Counted from the first letter of the stretch, positions 17,901 to 26,030 are shown. The stretch is 64,000 bases of DNA from Ancylobacter polymorphus (GCF_022836935.1 NZ_CP083243.1:19315-83314), one strand, 5' to 3'. The notes: generated by a model not told the origin, from the letters alone. Made by a program: numbers and translations.

Positions 17901-18466
17901 GCCGCGCCGGCGAGCCTCAGCGACCACTCGAATCCGGTCAGCTGAAAGTCAGGCTCTTCCCCACCCGAAGCGAGGATAGACCACTGATCGATGTTACGAT
18001 GCAGAAGGCCCTGATCGTGAAGGATCTCAAGCGCAGATGCGATCTGTGATAGGTTTTGCCACAGCAGAAGGCGGTTGCGCGTAATTCGAGGATTTTTCAG
18101 CCAGTGTCCCGCCTGACGGTGCTGGAGAAGCATAGCCAAGGGCTGCCGCTGACCCAGATCGAGCACGAGATAGAAGCCGGCGTCGTCAAAGCCCGCTTGC
18201 AGGAGCGTGGCAATCGAGGCCGCGGCCCCTGGATAACCGCCTAGCCGATAGAGGTGACGCACTTCATGCTGCCACAGCTCGCGAAGATCGTCCTGACCGT
18301 CACCGGCAGTTCGCGGCCACGATTTGATGAGAACGTGATTTCCGCTCTCGTCGACGCCGAGCGTTAGAGCAGGTCGTCCTGATTTCCTGTCCGCCTTCTG
18401 TAAGTCGCGGTCCTCGAGCTTATATGCGGCGAGAAACGCGCCTTTGCGGCGCGATTTGCTTTTCAT
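14921..18466 (-). CDS. mkoA: Mokosh-like kinase-domain/UPF1-like helicase (MkoA-type)
   Basis: About 1181 residues. Residues ~30-300 resemble a Ser/Thr kinase: VLIKSW (K48), WQHEVRHL (E68) and ILHDQGLLHRNIDQWSIL. The catalytic HRD is HRN, and the DFG site reads GFE, so this may be a pseudokinase. The C-terminal half is a COG1112/UPF1-type SF1 helicase: QGPPGVGKT (~643), WVMVEEAGKA (~807), MIGDHKQLAP (~834), LQHRMHP (~933), VDSFQGNEADVVIVSLVRNN (~1080) and MNVLLSRAKSNLFVVGS. The ATG at 18466 follows a GGGGGGA tract; the frame is open further upstream without a better start. Transcribed ahead of the PLD gene, this matches Mokosh type I. Confidence 0.78.
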   Translation of the reverse strand: MKSKSRRKGAFLAAYKLEDRDLQKADRKSGRPALTLGVDESGNHVLIKSWPRTAGDGQDDLRELWQHEVRHLYRLGGYPGAAASIATLLQAGFDDAGFYLVLDLGQRQPLAMLLQHRQAGHWLKNPRITRNRLLLWQNLSQIASALEILHDQGLLHRNIDQWSILASGGEEPDFQLTGFEWSLRLAGAANTPSATRTKSGAPASFVEDWRAFGELAAVLLGADVKRVVDLRIVPSDVAEHLTSAEVRLLRQLIRIERLDRLDGEIVRLRIQDILREVGASAAGREAKFHLVFRFAGAFAQRIREASGNDIEINDTDAMLAFVRADLGDAPLLLAIKNDAQAFRLTLAGTILTYSLSQYVQRPGTPGTWEMAYCERAETSEAAAVNILGQIQLEARSLEIMDQREAGARFPRLRGKLSSWEQLRRDLDAEQSKPDRAKRVHQALALTQFLEALYAAADVYPVDIRQVVDAHGALDADGEEIFVAMTPRPDVERDALSVALGLRPPAKRFEDVIMGDARIEDWVLTEARQIGDRETSDTAWKFSRKEQNGAAEPTYIFVGSDRPANIRDAALVPADFVGRDIQLRRRLRALRALADHSELLRMLDDPRSRILDSHETVKSDERFAALDDSKRTALAAIISTIPLYLVQGPPGVGKTRLVRDLVLDTLSDNSSARLLLTAQSNAAVNHLMDELADALENHPREPVIVRSQSKDNKDDAGSFEVVRQTETLLAKLAGSPLVADAPARLQKQLSDLRQSIGIKPKEDRSSVTQGRQAMEALLVRGANLLFATTNSPELERLLDERGQFDWVMVEEAGKATGGELLAPLLLSYRRLMIGDHKQLAPFGSERVVQLLADPAAVAEALDAGAEFIGRSLRDLATEEILDEVDTDQSDFPALCALALGQILLFERMIEDEFKVHKTKPKARRLAQRLTLQHRMHPALADVVSHSFYDNELKTHDEAAARISGTPAPVSSSDTKRLPNAPLIFVDMPWIQATIGMKGGDAERRPRWHNPAEVDAVREILSLLKVRPDLEKPATLAVLSPYSEQVRRLKVAIDDRRDNFTVLSALAPAVAADQYCGTVDSFQGNEADVVIVSLVRNNHHASIRRALGFLSDPRRMNVLLSRAKSNLFVVGSLNFIRETIASNVGTDALQEAAFLSRFLDALETQRQRGKAVIIPAERLVGRK

Positions 18467-18633
18467 GAGAAATCCCCCCACGCTCGAACATAGTTGACGT
18501 TCCGACGTGCGAATAGAGCGTAGTGGCAAGCTGCAATCATCGTCGCCCGTCGCACATCGTCGTCCGTCGCAAGATGCCGACAAGCAAAAGAGCAACGATA
18601 AACTCGTGTGATCCGATCTTCTGGGAAGCAAGA

Positions 18634-19278
18634 TTACGAGACAATAGTGATCCCCGCGCGATGCCCAAAGCGACGAAGTTCTAACAAGAGATCAGCATTC
18701 GCATTCACGGCAATGCAGTCGTGAATTTCGAAATCAGCCTCGCCGACGCGATCCTCGAACAGGACCACGCATTGATCTGGATCGCATTGCCGCGACGTCC
18801 AAAGCAGACCGTCGATATCCGGCCTGATGTCGTAAATCGCTTTAGCCCAGAGCACGGTTTCCGCGTACGTCGATTTCGGCGTCTCGATGAGGTCGCCGCG
18901 GCCGAGGCCCCAAGCCTTCAGATCCGGTGCGAATAGGCCAGCGACCATGAGGTCACGCTTCGGCGCAATCCGGCTCACGCTACGCGATTCCACGACATCG
19001 AGGCGGACGGTCTTGAATGCAGCGCTGGGCTCGATGTCATGGAAGATGGATTCGAAGGCAGCCGCCTCCCGTGATGTCGCTGCATAGAGCGTTGGCACGC
19101 ACGCGCCGGAGGCATCAGAGAAGGGCGCGAACCGCGTCGGCTGACCCTTGCACGGGTTGAATTGTGCCGAGCGAAAGCTGGCGCCGTGCGTCCGATGAAG
19201 GAGGGTGCCTTTCGGGATCGTCTGCGTGTTGATGCTTGGAAAGGGCGATGGCGGCGGGCGTACGCTTGAGACGCTCAC
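18634..19278 (-). CDS. RES-domain toxin (predicted NAD+-degrading)
   Basis: A 214-residue protein with KGTLLHRTHGASFRSAQFNP (R29 is the probable conserved Arg), RFAPFSDASGACVPTLYAAT and AAFESIFHDIEP. These are features of the RES domain, the toxin of RES-Xre type II systems, which is known to deplete NAD+ in characterised examples. The C-terminal GVDGLLWTSRQ-like segment (DIDGLLWTSRQCDPDQCVVL) is also typical. It overlaps the upstream partner gene by ATGA (19275-19278), giving the usual antitoxin-first order. Its stop lies 168 bases before the Mokosh-like helicase start on the same strand, so readthrough into the defence operon is possible. Confidence 0.82.
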   Translation of the reverse strand: MSVSSVRPPPSPFPSINTQTIPKGTLLHRTHGASFRSAQFNPCKGQPTRFAPFSDASGACVPTLYAATSREAAAFESIFHDIEPSAAFKTVRLDVVESRSVSRIAPKRDLMVAGLFAPDLKAWGLGRGDLIETPKSTYAETVLWAKAIYDIRPDIDGLLWTSRQCDPDQCVVLFEDRVGEADFEIHDCIAVNANADLLLELRRFGHRAGITIVS

Positions 19279-20072
19279 CCAACCACCTCCTCGCTCTCTC
19301 GTTCGGCTGCCGCAACGACCGCCTGCGGATCATCGAGCACGTCGATGGGCGCCTTGTCGCCAATCCAGCCGTTCGTCGACACGAACCAGAAGGCGCGTTG
19401 CCATGCCGATAGCCGCGGAGAGAGCACCGCAAGCACCTTCTTGACTGTCGGGTGCGGCCGGCCTTCACGAAATTGGAAGGCCGGGAAATACTCTTTTCCG
19501 CGGTGTTGGACCGAGAAAATGTCGCCGGTCTTTTTCCACCGCGCTGCGGTCGCGTAGGGGTTTTTTGTCTTCAATCCAGCCTGCGCGCCGATCTCCGCGC
19601 TCGTAAGCTGCGGCACTTCCGCGACGAACCGATCGCGAAGCTCGAGATTGTCAGAAGCCAGCGCACCGCGCGCATCGGCGAGCTCGTCGGGCAGAAGGAC
19701 TTCGGCGAGCTTGGCGATTGCCGCCTCGAGGCGGGTCTCGTCGAGCGAGCCGCTGACGCGAACGACCATATCGAGGAAGGAGCGCACCGCGTTTCGATGC
19801 CCTTCGTCGAGGTCCGGCTTGAGCTGAAGGACAACGGACTGCCCAAGCGCGATATCGGCGGCCGCGGCTGCGAGATCGACGGTGCCGGTTGGCGCAGTGG
19901 TCGCCGGCGCTGTCTCCTGAAGCGCGCGACGGATTGCCCCAACAAGGAGCTCGCGATCGTTAGCTGTGCCATGGGAATCTGGCACTCTGGCGGCGCCAGG
20001 CATGCGCCGGCCGGCAACCGGCGTGATCGGCCGATCGACCATGAGGTAGGATGAGAAAAGAGCGTCGGCCAT
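19275..20072 (-). CDS. probable RES-partner antitoxin (Xre/MbcA-ParS-like C-terminus)
   Basis: About 265 residues from the ATG at 20072 (MADALFSSYLMVDRP). The N-terminal half is unrecognised and helical. The segment PQLTSAEIGAQAGLKTKNPY could be a helix-turn-helix. The last ~60 residues (LSPRLSAWQRAFWFVSTNGW, then IGDKAPIDVLDDPQAVVAA) resemble the DUF2384 toxin-binding domain of MbcA/ParS/Xre antitoxins. Position upstream of and overlapping a RES toxin supports the antitoxin call. It is longer than typical antitoxins of this type (~150 residues). A TCACGTGA palindrome just upstream (about 20075-20082) could be an autoregulatory site. Confidence 0.65.
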   Translation of the reverse strand: MADALFSSYLMVDRPITPVAGRRMPGAARVPDSHGTANDRELLVGAIRRALQETAPATTAPTGTVDLAAAAADIALGQSVVLQLKPDLDEGHRNAVRSFLDMVVRVSGSLDETRLEAAIAKLAEVLLPDELADARGALASDNLELRDRFVAEVPQLTSAEIGAQAGLKTKNPYATAARWKKTGDIFSVQHRGKEYFPAFQFREGRPHPTVKKVLAVLSPRLSAWQRAFWFVSTNGWIGDKAPIDVLDDPQAVVAAAERESEEVVG

Positions 20073-20197
20073 GGCGTCACGTGAGATAGAGTATGAACGT
20101 ACCCATATCACGTATGTCACGCGACGTCCATCGCAAGGCCGCGGCTCAAGATGCGAGTCGCGTAACATGAATGATAGAACATTATCAATAGCTTAGA

Positions 20198-20509
20198 TCA
20201 AATTGGATGGTAATTGCCGGATCGGCGGAATGCGAGCCCTTGTGCCGACAACCACTGCTCAATGCGTTCCGCGCTTGCGGGTCCGATCCCGCGTTCGCCG
20301 AGAATCTCTTCGCGTGAATAGGACGCGGCGATGAGCGTGAGATTGCGTCCGCGCTCGCGCGGCGTTCTTCCGCCGACCCGCGCATGACGGCCGCAAAGCA
20401 GTGCGGCGACGATGGTCTGCGGAAGCCGCTTCGTACCATTGGCATTTCTATCCATTTCCTGCAGCCGGCTCACTACTGACAATTGCACACATGTTTTTCT
20501 CGCTTGCAT
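20198..20509 (-). CDS. small RNA-polymerase-alpha-CTD-like helix-hairpin-helix protein
   Basis: A small protein (up to 103 residues) whose C-terminal half, RGRNLTLIAASYSREEILGE plus RGIGPASAERIEQWL, resembles the helix-hairpin-helix fold of the RNA polymerase alpha C-terminal domain, including the GIGPxS/T turn. Such stand-alone proteins are common in rhizobial genomes; their role is unknown, probably DNA binding. Start is uncertain: either 20509 or the Met at 20455, with no clear ribosome-binding site for either. It lies upstream of the RES antitoxin gene on the same strand, separated by 125 AT-rich bases. Confidence 0.55.
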   Translation of the reverse strand: MQARKTCVQLSVVSRLQEMDRNANGTKRLPQTIVAALLCGRHARVGGRTPRERGRNLTLIAASYSREEILGERGIGPASAERIEQWLSAQGLAFRRSGNYHPI

Positions 20510-20849
20510 CGCAGTGAAGCAGACGTCGCTCTAACTGGTTTCGAGTCATTCGCTTCTGCGCGATTCACCGCTTCGCTCTAGCGATTGCACCGTCTCGTCT
20601 CTATAAGGGCCGCCAGGGCAGTACGCGCTGCCCGGGGCCTTAGAAAGCCCTCGACTAGCGGTTGGCGTCGGCCGTTGCGGCGCCAGGATCCTCTGACCAT
20701 CGTGGCCGGGGGCCTGTGACGCATGTCCAGGCGCCTCGGTGCTAAAGGTCATAGGGACCGTCTAGTCGCGGTTTTCTAACCCCCGGCTTGGGATCAGGGA
20801 TTGACGTTTGCGGGGGCGCACCGCGGACTTTCTTTGAAGAAGAAGGCGG
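20510..20849. other. 340-bp intergenic region upstream of traM
   Basis: No credible gene is seen. The stretch holds a GGGCAG/CTGCCC hairpin (20616-20633) without a T-run, and AT-richer sequence near 20720-20840 that should contain the traM promoter. It separates the minus-strand defence island from plus-strand traM. A 68-residue minus-strand frame at 20546-20752 is compositionally noise-like. Confidence 0.4.
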
Positions 20850-21170
20850 ATGGGAAACGACCAGAACTGCGCTGTGCAGCCGGAGCACAAAGTCACGCTG
20901 AGGCCGGTCGTCGGCCTGACCGAGCATCTCCCCAAGCGAGATCTCGAACAAATCACGATTCAGGCGATCAGGACACATCGGCGCCTCCGCGACGCGGCCG
21001 AGGCGAAATATGAGGAATGGCGCAGGTCGCCGCCTGTTGCCAACTGTGAAAGCGTGGGTCCCGCCCGCATCGCCTATGTCAGCGCGATGATCGACATGCA
21101 TGCCCAACAGACCCTCCTTTCGACGCTCCTCGACGTCCTCGGCCATGTCCCGCCGGTGCCGGTGGAGTGA
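20850..21170 (+). CDS. traM: TraM, antiactivator of quorum-sensing transfer regulator TraR
   Basis: A 106-residue protein with HKVTLRPVVGLTEHLPKRDL, EQITIQAIRTHRRLRDAAE and IAYVSAMIDMHAQQTLLSTL, aligning along its length with Agrobacterium TraM (about 102 residues). TraM binds TraR and blocks activation of tra/trb genes until AHL and TraR accumulate. The ATG at 20850 has AGAAGG 4 bases upstream. It converges with trbI, 191 bases away. An AHL synthase gene (traI) is at the far end of the trb operon, but no traR is found in the window, so TraM's target must be encoded elsewhere or be lost. Confidence 0.88.
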   Translation: MGNDQNCAVQPEHKVTLRPVVGLTEHLPKRDLEQITIQAIRTHRRLRDAAEAKYEEWRRSPPVANCESVGPARIAYVSAMIDMHAQQTLLSTLLDVLGHVPPVPVE

Positions 21171-21361
21171 TAGGGAGCCAACCGCTCGGATCAGCTTCAC
21201 CTTCTTCGTGGCGAGGGTCGTCGCCTGCGCCAGAGGCTCAGGATGCAATGAGCGGCAATCCAGAGCATGACGGTGACGGCATCAAGAGCCGCCATTAGAA
21301 GCTATCGTGTTGTTGCTAGGTCCTGATCAATCACACCACCAACCGATGGCCGGCTCCGGTA

Positions 21362-22648
21362 TTATCCGCGATAGAGCCCCGGGAATATGATGTCCTGGTC
21401 GACGAGGACATTGAATTTGTATCCCGGCCGAATCTCCAGCGTTGGCTGAACGTCGAGATTGCGATTGATCGTCCGCTCGGCAACCCGACCGAAGGTCTCC
21501 GCGAAATTCCGCCGCGCGGCGTCCTCGGCGCTGTTTCCATTGTCGAACGGATTGTTGTTTTGCGGGATCGCCATGTCCATGCCCGCGCCGATGACAGCGA
21601 GCAGGATCGCGGACCCGAAGGTCTTCAGATAGTGGTTGTTCACCTTGTCATTGAAGCCGCCATAGCCCTCGGCATCGGTCCCGGCCATGCCGCCGATCTG
21701 CAGCGTCGATCCGTTCGGGAAGATGATGTCAGTCCAGACGACGAGCACGCGGGACTGGCCGAACGAGACCTTGCTGTCATAGCGACCGAACAGCTTCGTT
21801 CCCTGCGGGATGAGCAGGCGGTGCCCGGTGGCGCTGTCGTAGACGTTCTGGCTGACCTGCGCGGTGATGCGGCCGGGAAGGTCGGAGTTGATGCCGGTGA
21901 TGAGCGTCGCAGGGATCACCGAGCCGCGCTTGAGCTCATAGAGCGAGCGCTGTGGCACGACCTGGTTGGGGAGGTAGCCGAGCTCCTTGATGTCGGCATT
22001 GAAGAAGTCCTCCTTCGTCCGTTGGGCGTTCGGGTCGAGGTTCTGGCCGGTGAGGCCGGCGCGGAGCGCGGCGCCGTAGAGATCGGCGGCCGCGCCGGTG
22101 CCCGTGGCGCTGGTGCCGGCGGATTGCGCGGCCGGGGGATCGGTTCGCGCGTTGCTGCGTAGCTTGTCGACGTTGACGGCGATCGGCGAGTCATAGGCTG
22201 TGTCGTTGGCCTGCATCCGCGCCATGCGCTGGCGCTGGAGCTCGCGATAATACTGCTCGTCGGCCTCTCGCTTGAGCCGCGCCCGCCACACGGCCTCGGG
22301 CTCGCCTTCGGTCTGGCGTTCAGGCTGCACGACAGCGGGTTTTGGCGCTGCCGCCGGCTCTGTCCGCTCCGGCGGCGTCGGCTGAAACACTGGCGCCTCC
22401 GCGGGATCGCCGATGATCCCGTCCGAGACGCCACGCTTCAATTGGTCGGCATAGGTGGACGCCGGAGCGCCGCCGGCCTGCTCGATCGACGGGTTGCGCG
22501 AGAAATACAGTCCGCGCGAGCTCAGCCCGTAAATGATCACGGCGAGAAAGGCGACGACCAGAACGATCGCGATGACGATCGGCAGGCGATTGATCCGCCG
22601 GATCTTCGGTTCTGCGGCGTCGCCGCCGAGCTTGAGGGATTGAACCAT
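21362..22648 (-). CDS. trbI: conjugal transfer protein TrbI (VirB10-like)
   Basis: A 428-residue protein with one N-terminal transmembrane helix (IVIAIVLVVAFLAVIIYGLS), a Pro/Ala-rich periplasmic linker and a C-terminal VirB10 domain containing LKRGSVIPATLITGINSDLP, GQSRVLVVWTDIIFPNG and the final LVDQDIIFPGLYRG. It bridges inner and outer membranes in the type IV secretion core complex. It is the last gene of the trb operon, 12 bases after trbH, in the standard Ti order. Confidence 0.94.
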   Translation of the reverse strand: MVQSLKLGGDAAEPKIRRINRLPIVIAIVLVVAFLAVIIYGLSSRGLYFSRNPSIEQAGGAPASTYADQLKRGVSDGIIGDPAEAPVFQPTPPERTEPAAAPKPAVVQPERQTEGEPEAVWRARLKREADEQYYRELQRQRMARMQANDTAYDSPIAVNVDKLRSNARTDPPAAQSAGTSATGTGAAADLYGAALRAGLTGQNLDPNAQRTKEDFFNADIKELGYLPNQVVPQRSLYELKRGSVIPATLITGINSDLPGRITAQVSQNVYDSATGHRLLIPQGTKLFGRYDSKVSFGQSRVLVVWTDIIFPNGSTLQIGGMAGTDAEGYGGFNDKVNNHYLKTFGSAILLAVIGAGMDMAIPQNNNPFDNGNSAEDAARRNFAETFGRVAERTINRNLDVQPTLEIRPGYKFNVLVDQDIIFPGLYRG

Positions 22649-22660
22649 GCTCCCCTCCCC

Positions 22661-23116
22661 TCACCCGCGCTGCATGACGGAGAGCGGACTCGTTGGCGTC
22701 GCGCCGGCGGCGGTCGCGGTGTAGGCGCGGCCAAGATCGAGCGATCCGGTCGAAAGGCGCGCAAGCACCTGGCCGTCATAGCTGCCGATCACATATGCGA
22801 GCGGGATGAGCTTCTCGCCTTCGGCCTTCTGATCGCTGACGACGGCATAGCCCCAGGTCTTCAGCGAGGCTTCCAGCGCACCGCCAAACGGGGAGCCGTC
22901 CGATTTCAACAGAATCGTCCCGGTTCCGGGTCCGACATGTTCGGCCAGGCGGCTGACCATGTCGCCGGCGATGGCGCTTGCGGCGGGACCTGAAATCTCC
23001 TGCGGCGCGGAGCTGGCCACGAGGCCTTCGGTTCCGAAGGTCTGGCAGCCGGCGAGCAGCGCGGCGGCCAGGGCGACGACAAGGAGGCGGGGGACGAGGT
23101 GTCGCTGGGTCATCAC
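22661..23116 (-). CDS. trbH: TrbH lipoprotein of the mating-pair system
   Basis: A 151-residue protein with a lipoprotein signal: [14 protein letters not shown], Cys of the lipobox near residue 23. Central residues [20 protein letters not shown] fit TrbH, a small outer-membrane-associated transfer lipoprotein found between trbG and trbI. Adjacent to trbG (stop at 23117) and followed closely by trbI. Its mechanistic role is poorly defined. Confidence 0.85.
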   Translation of the reverse strand: MMTQRHLVPRLLVVALAAALLAGCQTFGTEGLVASSAPQEISGPAASAIAGDMVSRLAEHVGPGTGTILLKSDGSPFGGALEASLKTWGYAVVSDQKAEGEKLIPLAYVIGSYDGQVLARLSTGSLDLGRAYTATAAGATPTSPLSVMQRG

Positions 23117-23953
23117 CTACCCTCCCCTGCTGATAGTGATCTTGTCCTGGTGCCAGCCGACGCCGGAGACGAGCACGGCGCGATCGACATGATAGTCGAC
23201 CACCATCATGTTGCCCTTCATGCGGTAGTTGACGATGCGGTTCTGGCCACCGGAGACGACGAAGAGCACCGGGGCGTCCTGTCCGGACATCGAGCGCGGA
23301 AACTGGATATAGGTCTTCTGGCCGTCCGAATAGACGCGGGTCGGCCGCCAGCCAGCATTGCCGCTGACGCTGTATTGGAAGTTCAGCTGCTCGGCCGGCA
23401 CGCCGGCGCCCGGGATGGTGCTTGCCTCGAGCCTCGCGTTGATGTCGGAAAGGCGGGTCGACACGTCCTCGGGATATTCGAAGCCGATGCGCGCCATGTA
23501 CTGGCTCTGATGCGATTTGAGTTGGATGTGGTAGGTGCGCCGCGACGTCGTCACCACCATCGAGGTGACAAGCCCCGGCTCGGCCGGCTTGACGATCAGA
23601 TGGATCGCCTGCCCGCCCACGGCTCCGGACGTCGCCGGCTCGACCTTCCAGCGCACTGTGTCGCCGACGAGCACATCACGCACCACCTCGCCGGCCTGCA
23701 GCTCGATATCGCAGACCTGCAGGGGCGAGCACACGACCGAGGGCTGAATCTCGCCATAGAGGAAGATCACCTTTCCGTCCGCCCCTCTGGTGACCAGCCC
23801 GCGCGAACCGCGCCACTGTCCGGAGATGTTGGTGCCGCGGGCCTCGTTCGCGCTCATCCCCTGGGCGGCGGCCGGCGCTGCGACGAAATCCATCACCGTG
23901 ACAGCCGACAGTGCGAGGAGCGTGGCGGCGATGATCGTTCCTTCTCTTGTCAT
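23117..23953 (-). CDS. trbG: conjugal transfer protein TrbG (VirB9-like)
   Basis: About 278 residues. A signal peptide ([20 protein letters not shown] ... APAAAQ) precedes the VirB9/CagX-like domain with [40 protein letters not shown] and the C-terminal [14 protein letters not shown] and [20 protein letters not shown]. It is an outer-membrane core component with TrbH and TrbI. The start at 23953 is chosen so that the signal sequence is N-terminal; a Met at 23989 would add 12 residues and overlap trbF. Confidence 0.93.
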   Translation of the reverse strand: MTREGTIIAATLLALSAVTVMDFVAAPAAAQGMSANEARGTNISGQWRGSRGLVTRGADGKVIFLYGEIQPSVVCSPLQVCDIELQAGEVVRDVLVGDTVRWKVEPATSGAVGGQAIHLIVKPAEPGLVTSMVVTTSRRTYHIQLKSHQSQYMARIGFEYPEDVSTRLSDINARLEASTIPGAGVPAEQLNFQYSVSGNAGWRPTRVYSDGQKTYIQFPRSMSGQDAPVLFVVSGGQNRIVNYRMKGNMMVVDYHVDRAVLVSGVGWHQDKITISRGG

Positions 23954-23970
23954 TGGCGTGCGCGGGCCTT

Positions 23971-24630
23971 TCACAGCTGGGCGGTCCATTCGAAGTCCCG
24001 CAGATAGAGACCGATCGGATTGAGGCGGATGACGCCCTCGTCCTGCGGCGGGGTCAGAGTCACGGTCGCGATGCCGCGGAAGCGGCGCACGGCGGTCTCC
24101 TTGCCCTTCCGATCGCGCTCGTATTCGGTCCAGTCGATCTGGTAGCTCTGGTTCGAGAGCGGCACGACGTTGTTGACCTCGATCGCCACCGTCGCGTTCC
24201 TCGCCTTCTCGAAGGGGGAATTGCCGCGGAACCAGGCGTTGATCTTCTCGGTCGCCGGATCGGAGGTGCGCAGCAGCGCGTAGGTGCGATCGATATATTG
24301 CTTCTGCACCACGGCATCAGGCGTCACGCTGCGGAAGTTCGAGACGAAGGTGCCGAGCGTCGCGCGCACCACGCGAGGATCGGCATATTCGATCTGCTGC
24401 GGAAAGCCGGCCGTCACCGCCGTGCCGAGCCGGTCGACCTCGACGATGTAGGGGACGAGCTTGACCTGCGTGCTCTGATAGAGCGCATAGCTGAAGCCGA
24501 CCACGGCCATCATCATGCCGGTGATGCCAACGAGCCGCCACGCGGCCGCCGCCTTCACATAGGAGCCATAGCGCTCGTTCCATTCCTGGCGGGCGGCGAT
24601 ATAGGGATTGTCGGGCGGGCTGGCGGCCAT
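23971..24630 (-). CDS. trbF: conjugal transfer protein TrbF (VirB8-like)
   Basis: 219 residues with a short cytoplasmic N-terminus ([20 protein letters not shown]), one transmembrane segment near residues 35-52 and a periplasmic VirB8 domain ([29 protein letters not shown]). It is an assembly factor linking inner-membrane and core parts of the secretion channel. Ordinary length for TrbF, between trbL and trbG as in Ti plasmids. Confidence 0.93.
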   Translation of the reverse strand: MAASPPDNPYIAARQEWNERYGSYVKAAAAWRLVGITGMMMAVVGFSYALYQSTQVKLVPYIVEVDRLGTAVTAGFPQQIEYADPRVVRATLGTFVSNFRSVTPDAVVQKQYIDRTYALLRTSDPATEKINAWFRGNSPFEKARNATVAIEVNNVVPLSNQSYQIDWTEYERDRKGKETAVRRFRGIATVTLTPPQDEGVIRLNPIGLYLRDFEWTAQL

Positions 24631-24648
24631 GCTGAAGCGCGTCTCCCC

Positions 24649-25836
24649 TCACTTGTCCTGAATCGGCGGTGGCGGTGGCGGCGGCGGCGATTTCTGCCGC
24701 GACTGATCGAGCTTGGCGTTCGCCAGTCCGAGCAGCGATCCGGCATAGGCGCCCGGTGATGCGATCGCTTTCTCCTTTGCGGCCGAGCCGGCTGCCCAGC
24801 CGGCATTGCCGATGCCGGCCGCCATGCCGCGCAGCGCCGCGCCTGCCATCGAGGAGCCCCCTGCCCTGGCGCTTCTCGCAGCCGACGCGCCGGACATCGC
24901 CGCGCTGGCGCCGAGGAAGGCGCCGCCGGCAGCAAAGGTCGCGGCCTGGCCGCCATGGCGGATCGCTTCCATGCCGCCGGAGATCGATGCGCCCTGCACG
25001 ACGCCCTGGACGATCGGCGGGACATACATGGCGATGATGAACACGACGACGGAGATGCCGGCGATGGCGAGCGTCGTGATGAACTGATCGGATGTGGCCG
25101 TCGGCGCTTCGGCGAGGCCGAGCAGCACTTCCGAACCGATACGCGCGATCATCACCAGCGCCATCAGCTTCATGCCGACCGAGAAGGCATAGACGAGGTA
25201 GCGGACGGCGAAGTCCTTGGTGAAAGAGGAACCTCCGAGGCCGAGCATGATCATGCCGGCGAGAAGGCCGACATACATCTCGACCATCACCGCAATGAAG
25301 ATCGCCGCGACCAGGCTGAAGGCGATGACGACAATGACCATGGCGAAGACGGCGGCAATCGCGAGCGCATTGTCCTCAAAGAGGCCGAACTTTGCCTGCT
25401 CCGACATCTTGGAGGCCACACGGATGCCGGCGTCGAAGATGTTCGCCGGCGAGGCCGAGCCGCCATTGGCTCCGATCTGAAACAGGCTGTCGACGATCGC
25501 CTTGGCGAAGCTCGGTCCCCTGTCGAGGATGAAGGCGAACAGGCCGATGAACATGATCCGGCGCACGAGCTCGGCGAACCAGGCATCGAGCGAGGCCGCC
25601 TGCAGGGCGAGCCACACCGCGGCGATGCCGACTTCGATGCCCGCGAGGATCCAGAACAGGGAGCGCGCCGCATTCATGACCGTCGTCTCCCAGCCCTTCG
25701 CGGCCGTCGAGACCTGGTTCTCGAGCGTGGTCAGCACGCTCCCCTGCTGGGCGAGCGCCGGTGCGCTGGCGATCAGGACTAGCGCAATGACGATGAAGCT
25801 GATCTCAAGCGCGCGGGACGGACGGGTGACTACCAT
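24649..25836 (-). CDS. trbL: conjugal transfer protein TrbL (VirB6-like)
   Basis: About 395 residues. An N-terminal signal/hydrophobic segment (LEISFIVIALVLIASAPALA) is followed by GWETTVMNAARSLFWILAGI and five or more further membrane spans, including AAVFAMVIVVIAFSLVAAIF and ISVVVFIIAMYVPPIVQGVV. The tail is low-complexity Ala/Gly/Pro-rich and ends in a proline run. This is the polytopic inner-membrane TrbL/VirB6 family. The ATG at 25836 overlaps the trbK stop. Much longer upstream extension of the frame runs through trbK and is rejected. Confidence 0.92.
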   Translation of the reverse strand: MVVTRPSRALEISFIVIALVLIASAPALAQQGSVLTTLENQVSTAAKGWETTVMNAARSLFWILAGIEVGIAAVWLALQAASLDAWFAELVRRIMFIGLFAFILDRGPSFAKAIVDSLFQIGANGGSASPANIFDAGIRVASKMSEQAKFGLFEDNALAIAAVFAMVIVVIAFSLVAAIFIAVMVEMYVGLLAGMIMLGLGGSSFTKDFAVRYLVYAFSVGMKLMALVMIARIGSEVLLGLAEAPTATSDQFITTLAIAGISVVVFIIAMYVPPIVQGVVQGASISGGMEAIRHGGQAATFAAGGAFLGASAAMSGASAARSARAGGSSMAGAALRGMAAGIGNAGWAAGSAAKEKAIASPGAYAGSLLGLANAKLDQSRQKSPPPPPPPPIQDK

Positions 25837-26030
25837 CGTGGTTTCATCTCCTGCCCGCCGCGCACCGGACGATTGGGATCGCCGCCGAGGAAGTGCTCGG
25901 CGCGCTGGCGTTGCTCCTGCACCGACGGCGCTCTGGTCTCCGGCCGGGGCGTGACGACGAACCAGATCACCGTGAGGCCGACGAGTGCGAGGACCGCCGC
26001 CAGCGCTGCCATGACGACCGGCCGGCTCAC
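25830..26030 (-). CDS. trbK: TrbK entry-exclusion-type lipoprotein/membrane peptide
   Basis: A 66-residue protein with one hydrophobic helix (VVMAALAAVLALVGLTVIWF) and a charged C-terminus (PSVQEQRQRAEHFLGG ... GGQEMKPRW). Size, topology and position between trbJ and trbL match Ti-type TrbK; in RP4 TrbK mediates entry exclusion. The GTG start at 26030 overlaps the trbJ stop (TGGTGA) and the stop overlaps the trbL start, so expression is coupled on both sides. It lacks the usual lipobox Cys, so membrane insertion by a single helix is more likely than lipidation. Confidence 0.75.
   Translation of the reverse strand: MSRPVVMAALAAVLALVGLTVIWFVVTPRPETRAPSVQEQRQRAEHFLGGDPNRPVRGGQEMKPRW

Noticed and set aside
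20616..20633. GGGCAG/CTGCCC hairpin as a terminator or tRNA-like element
   Set aside because: No T-run on either strand and no cloverleaf; the stem is short for such a GC-rich background.
21190..21295. Possible traR C-terminal remnant (minus-strand peptide with QATTLATKKVKLI)
   Set aside because: It faintly resembles the TraR C-terminal end, but the match is a dozen residues in a very short frame; too little to call.
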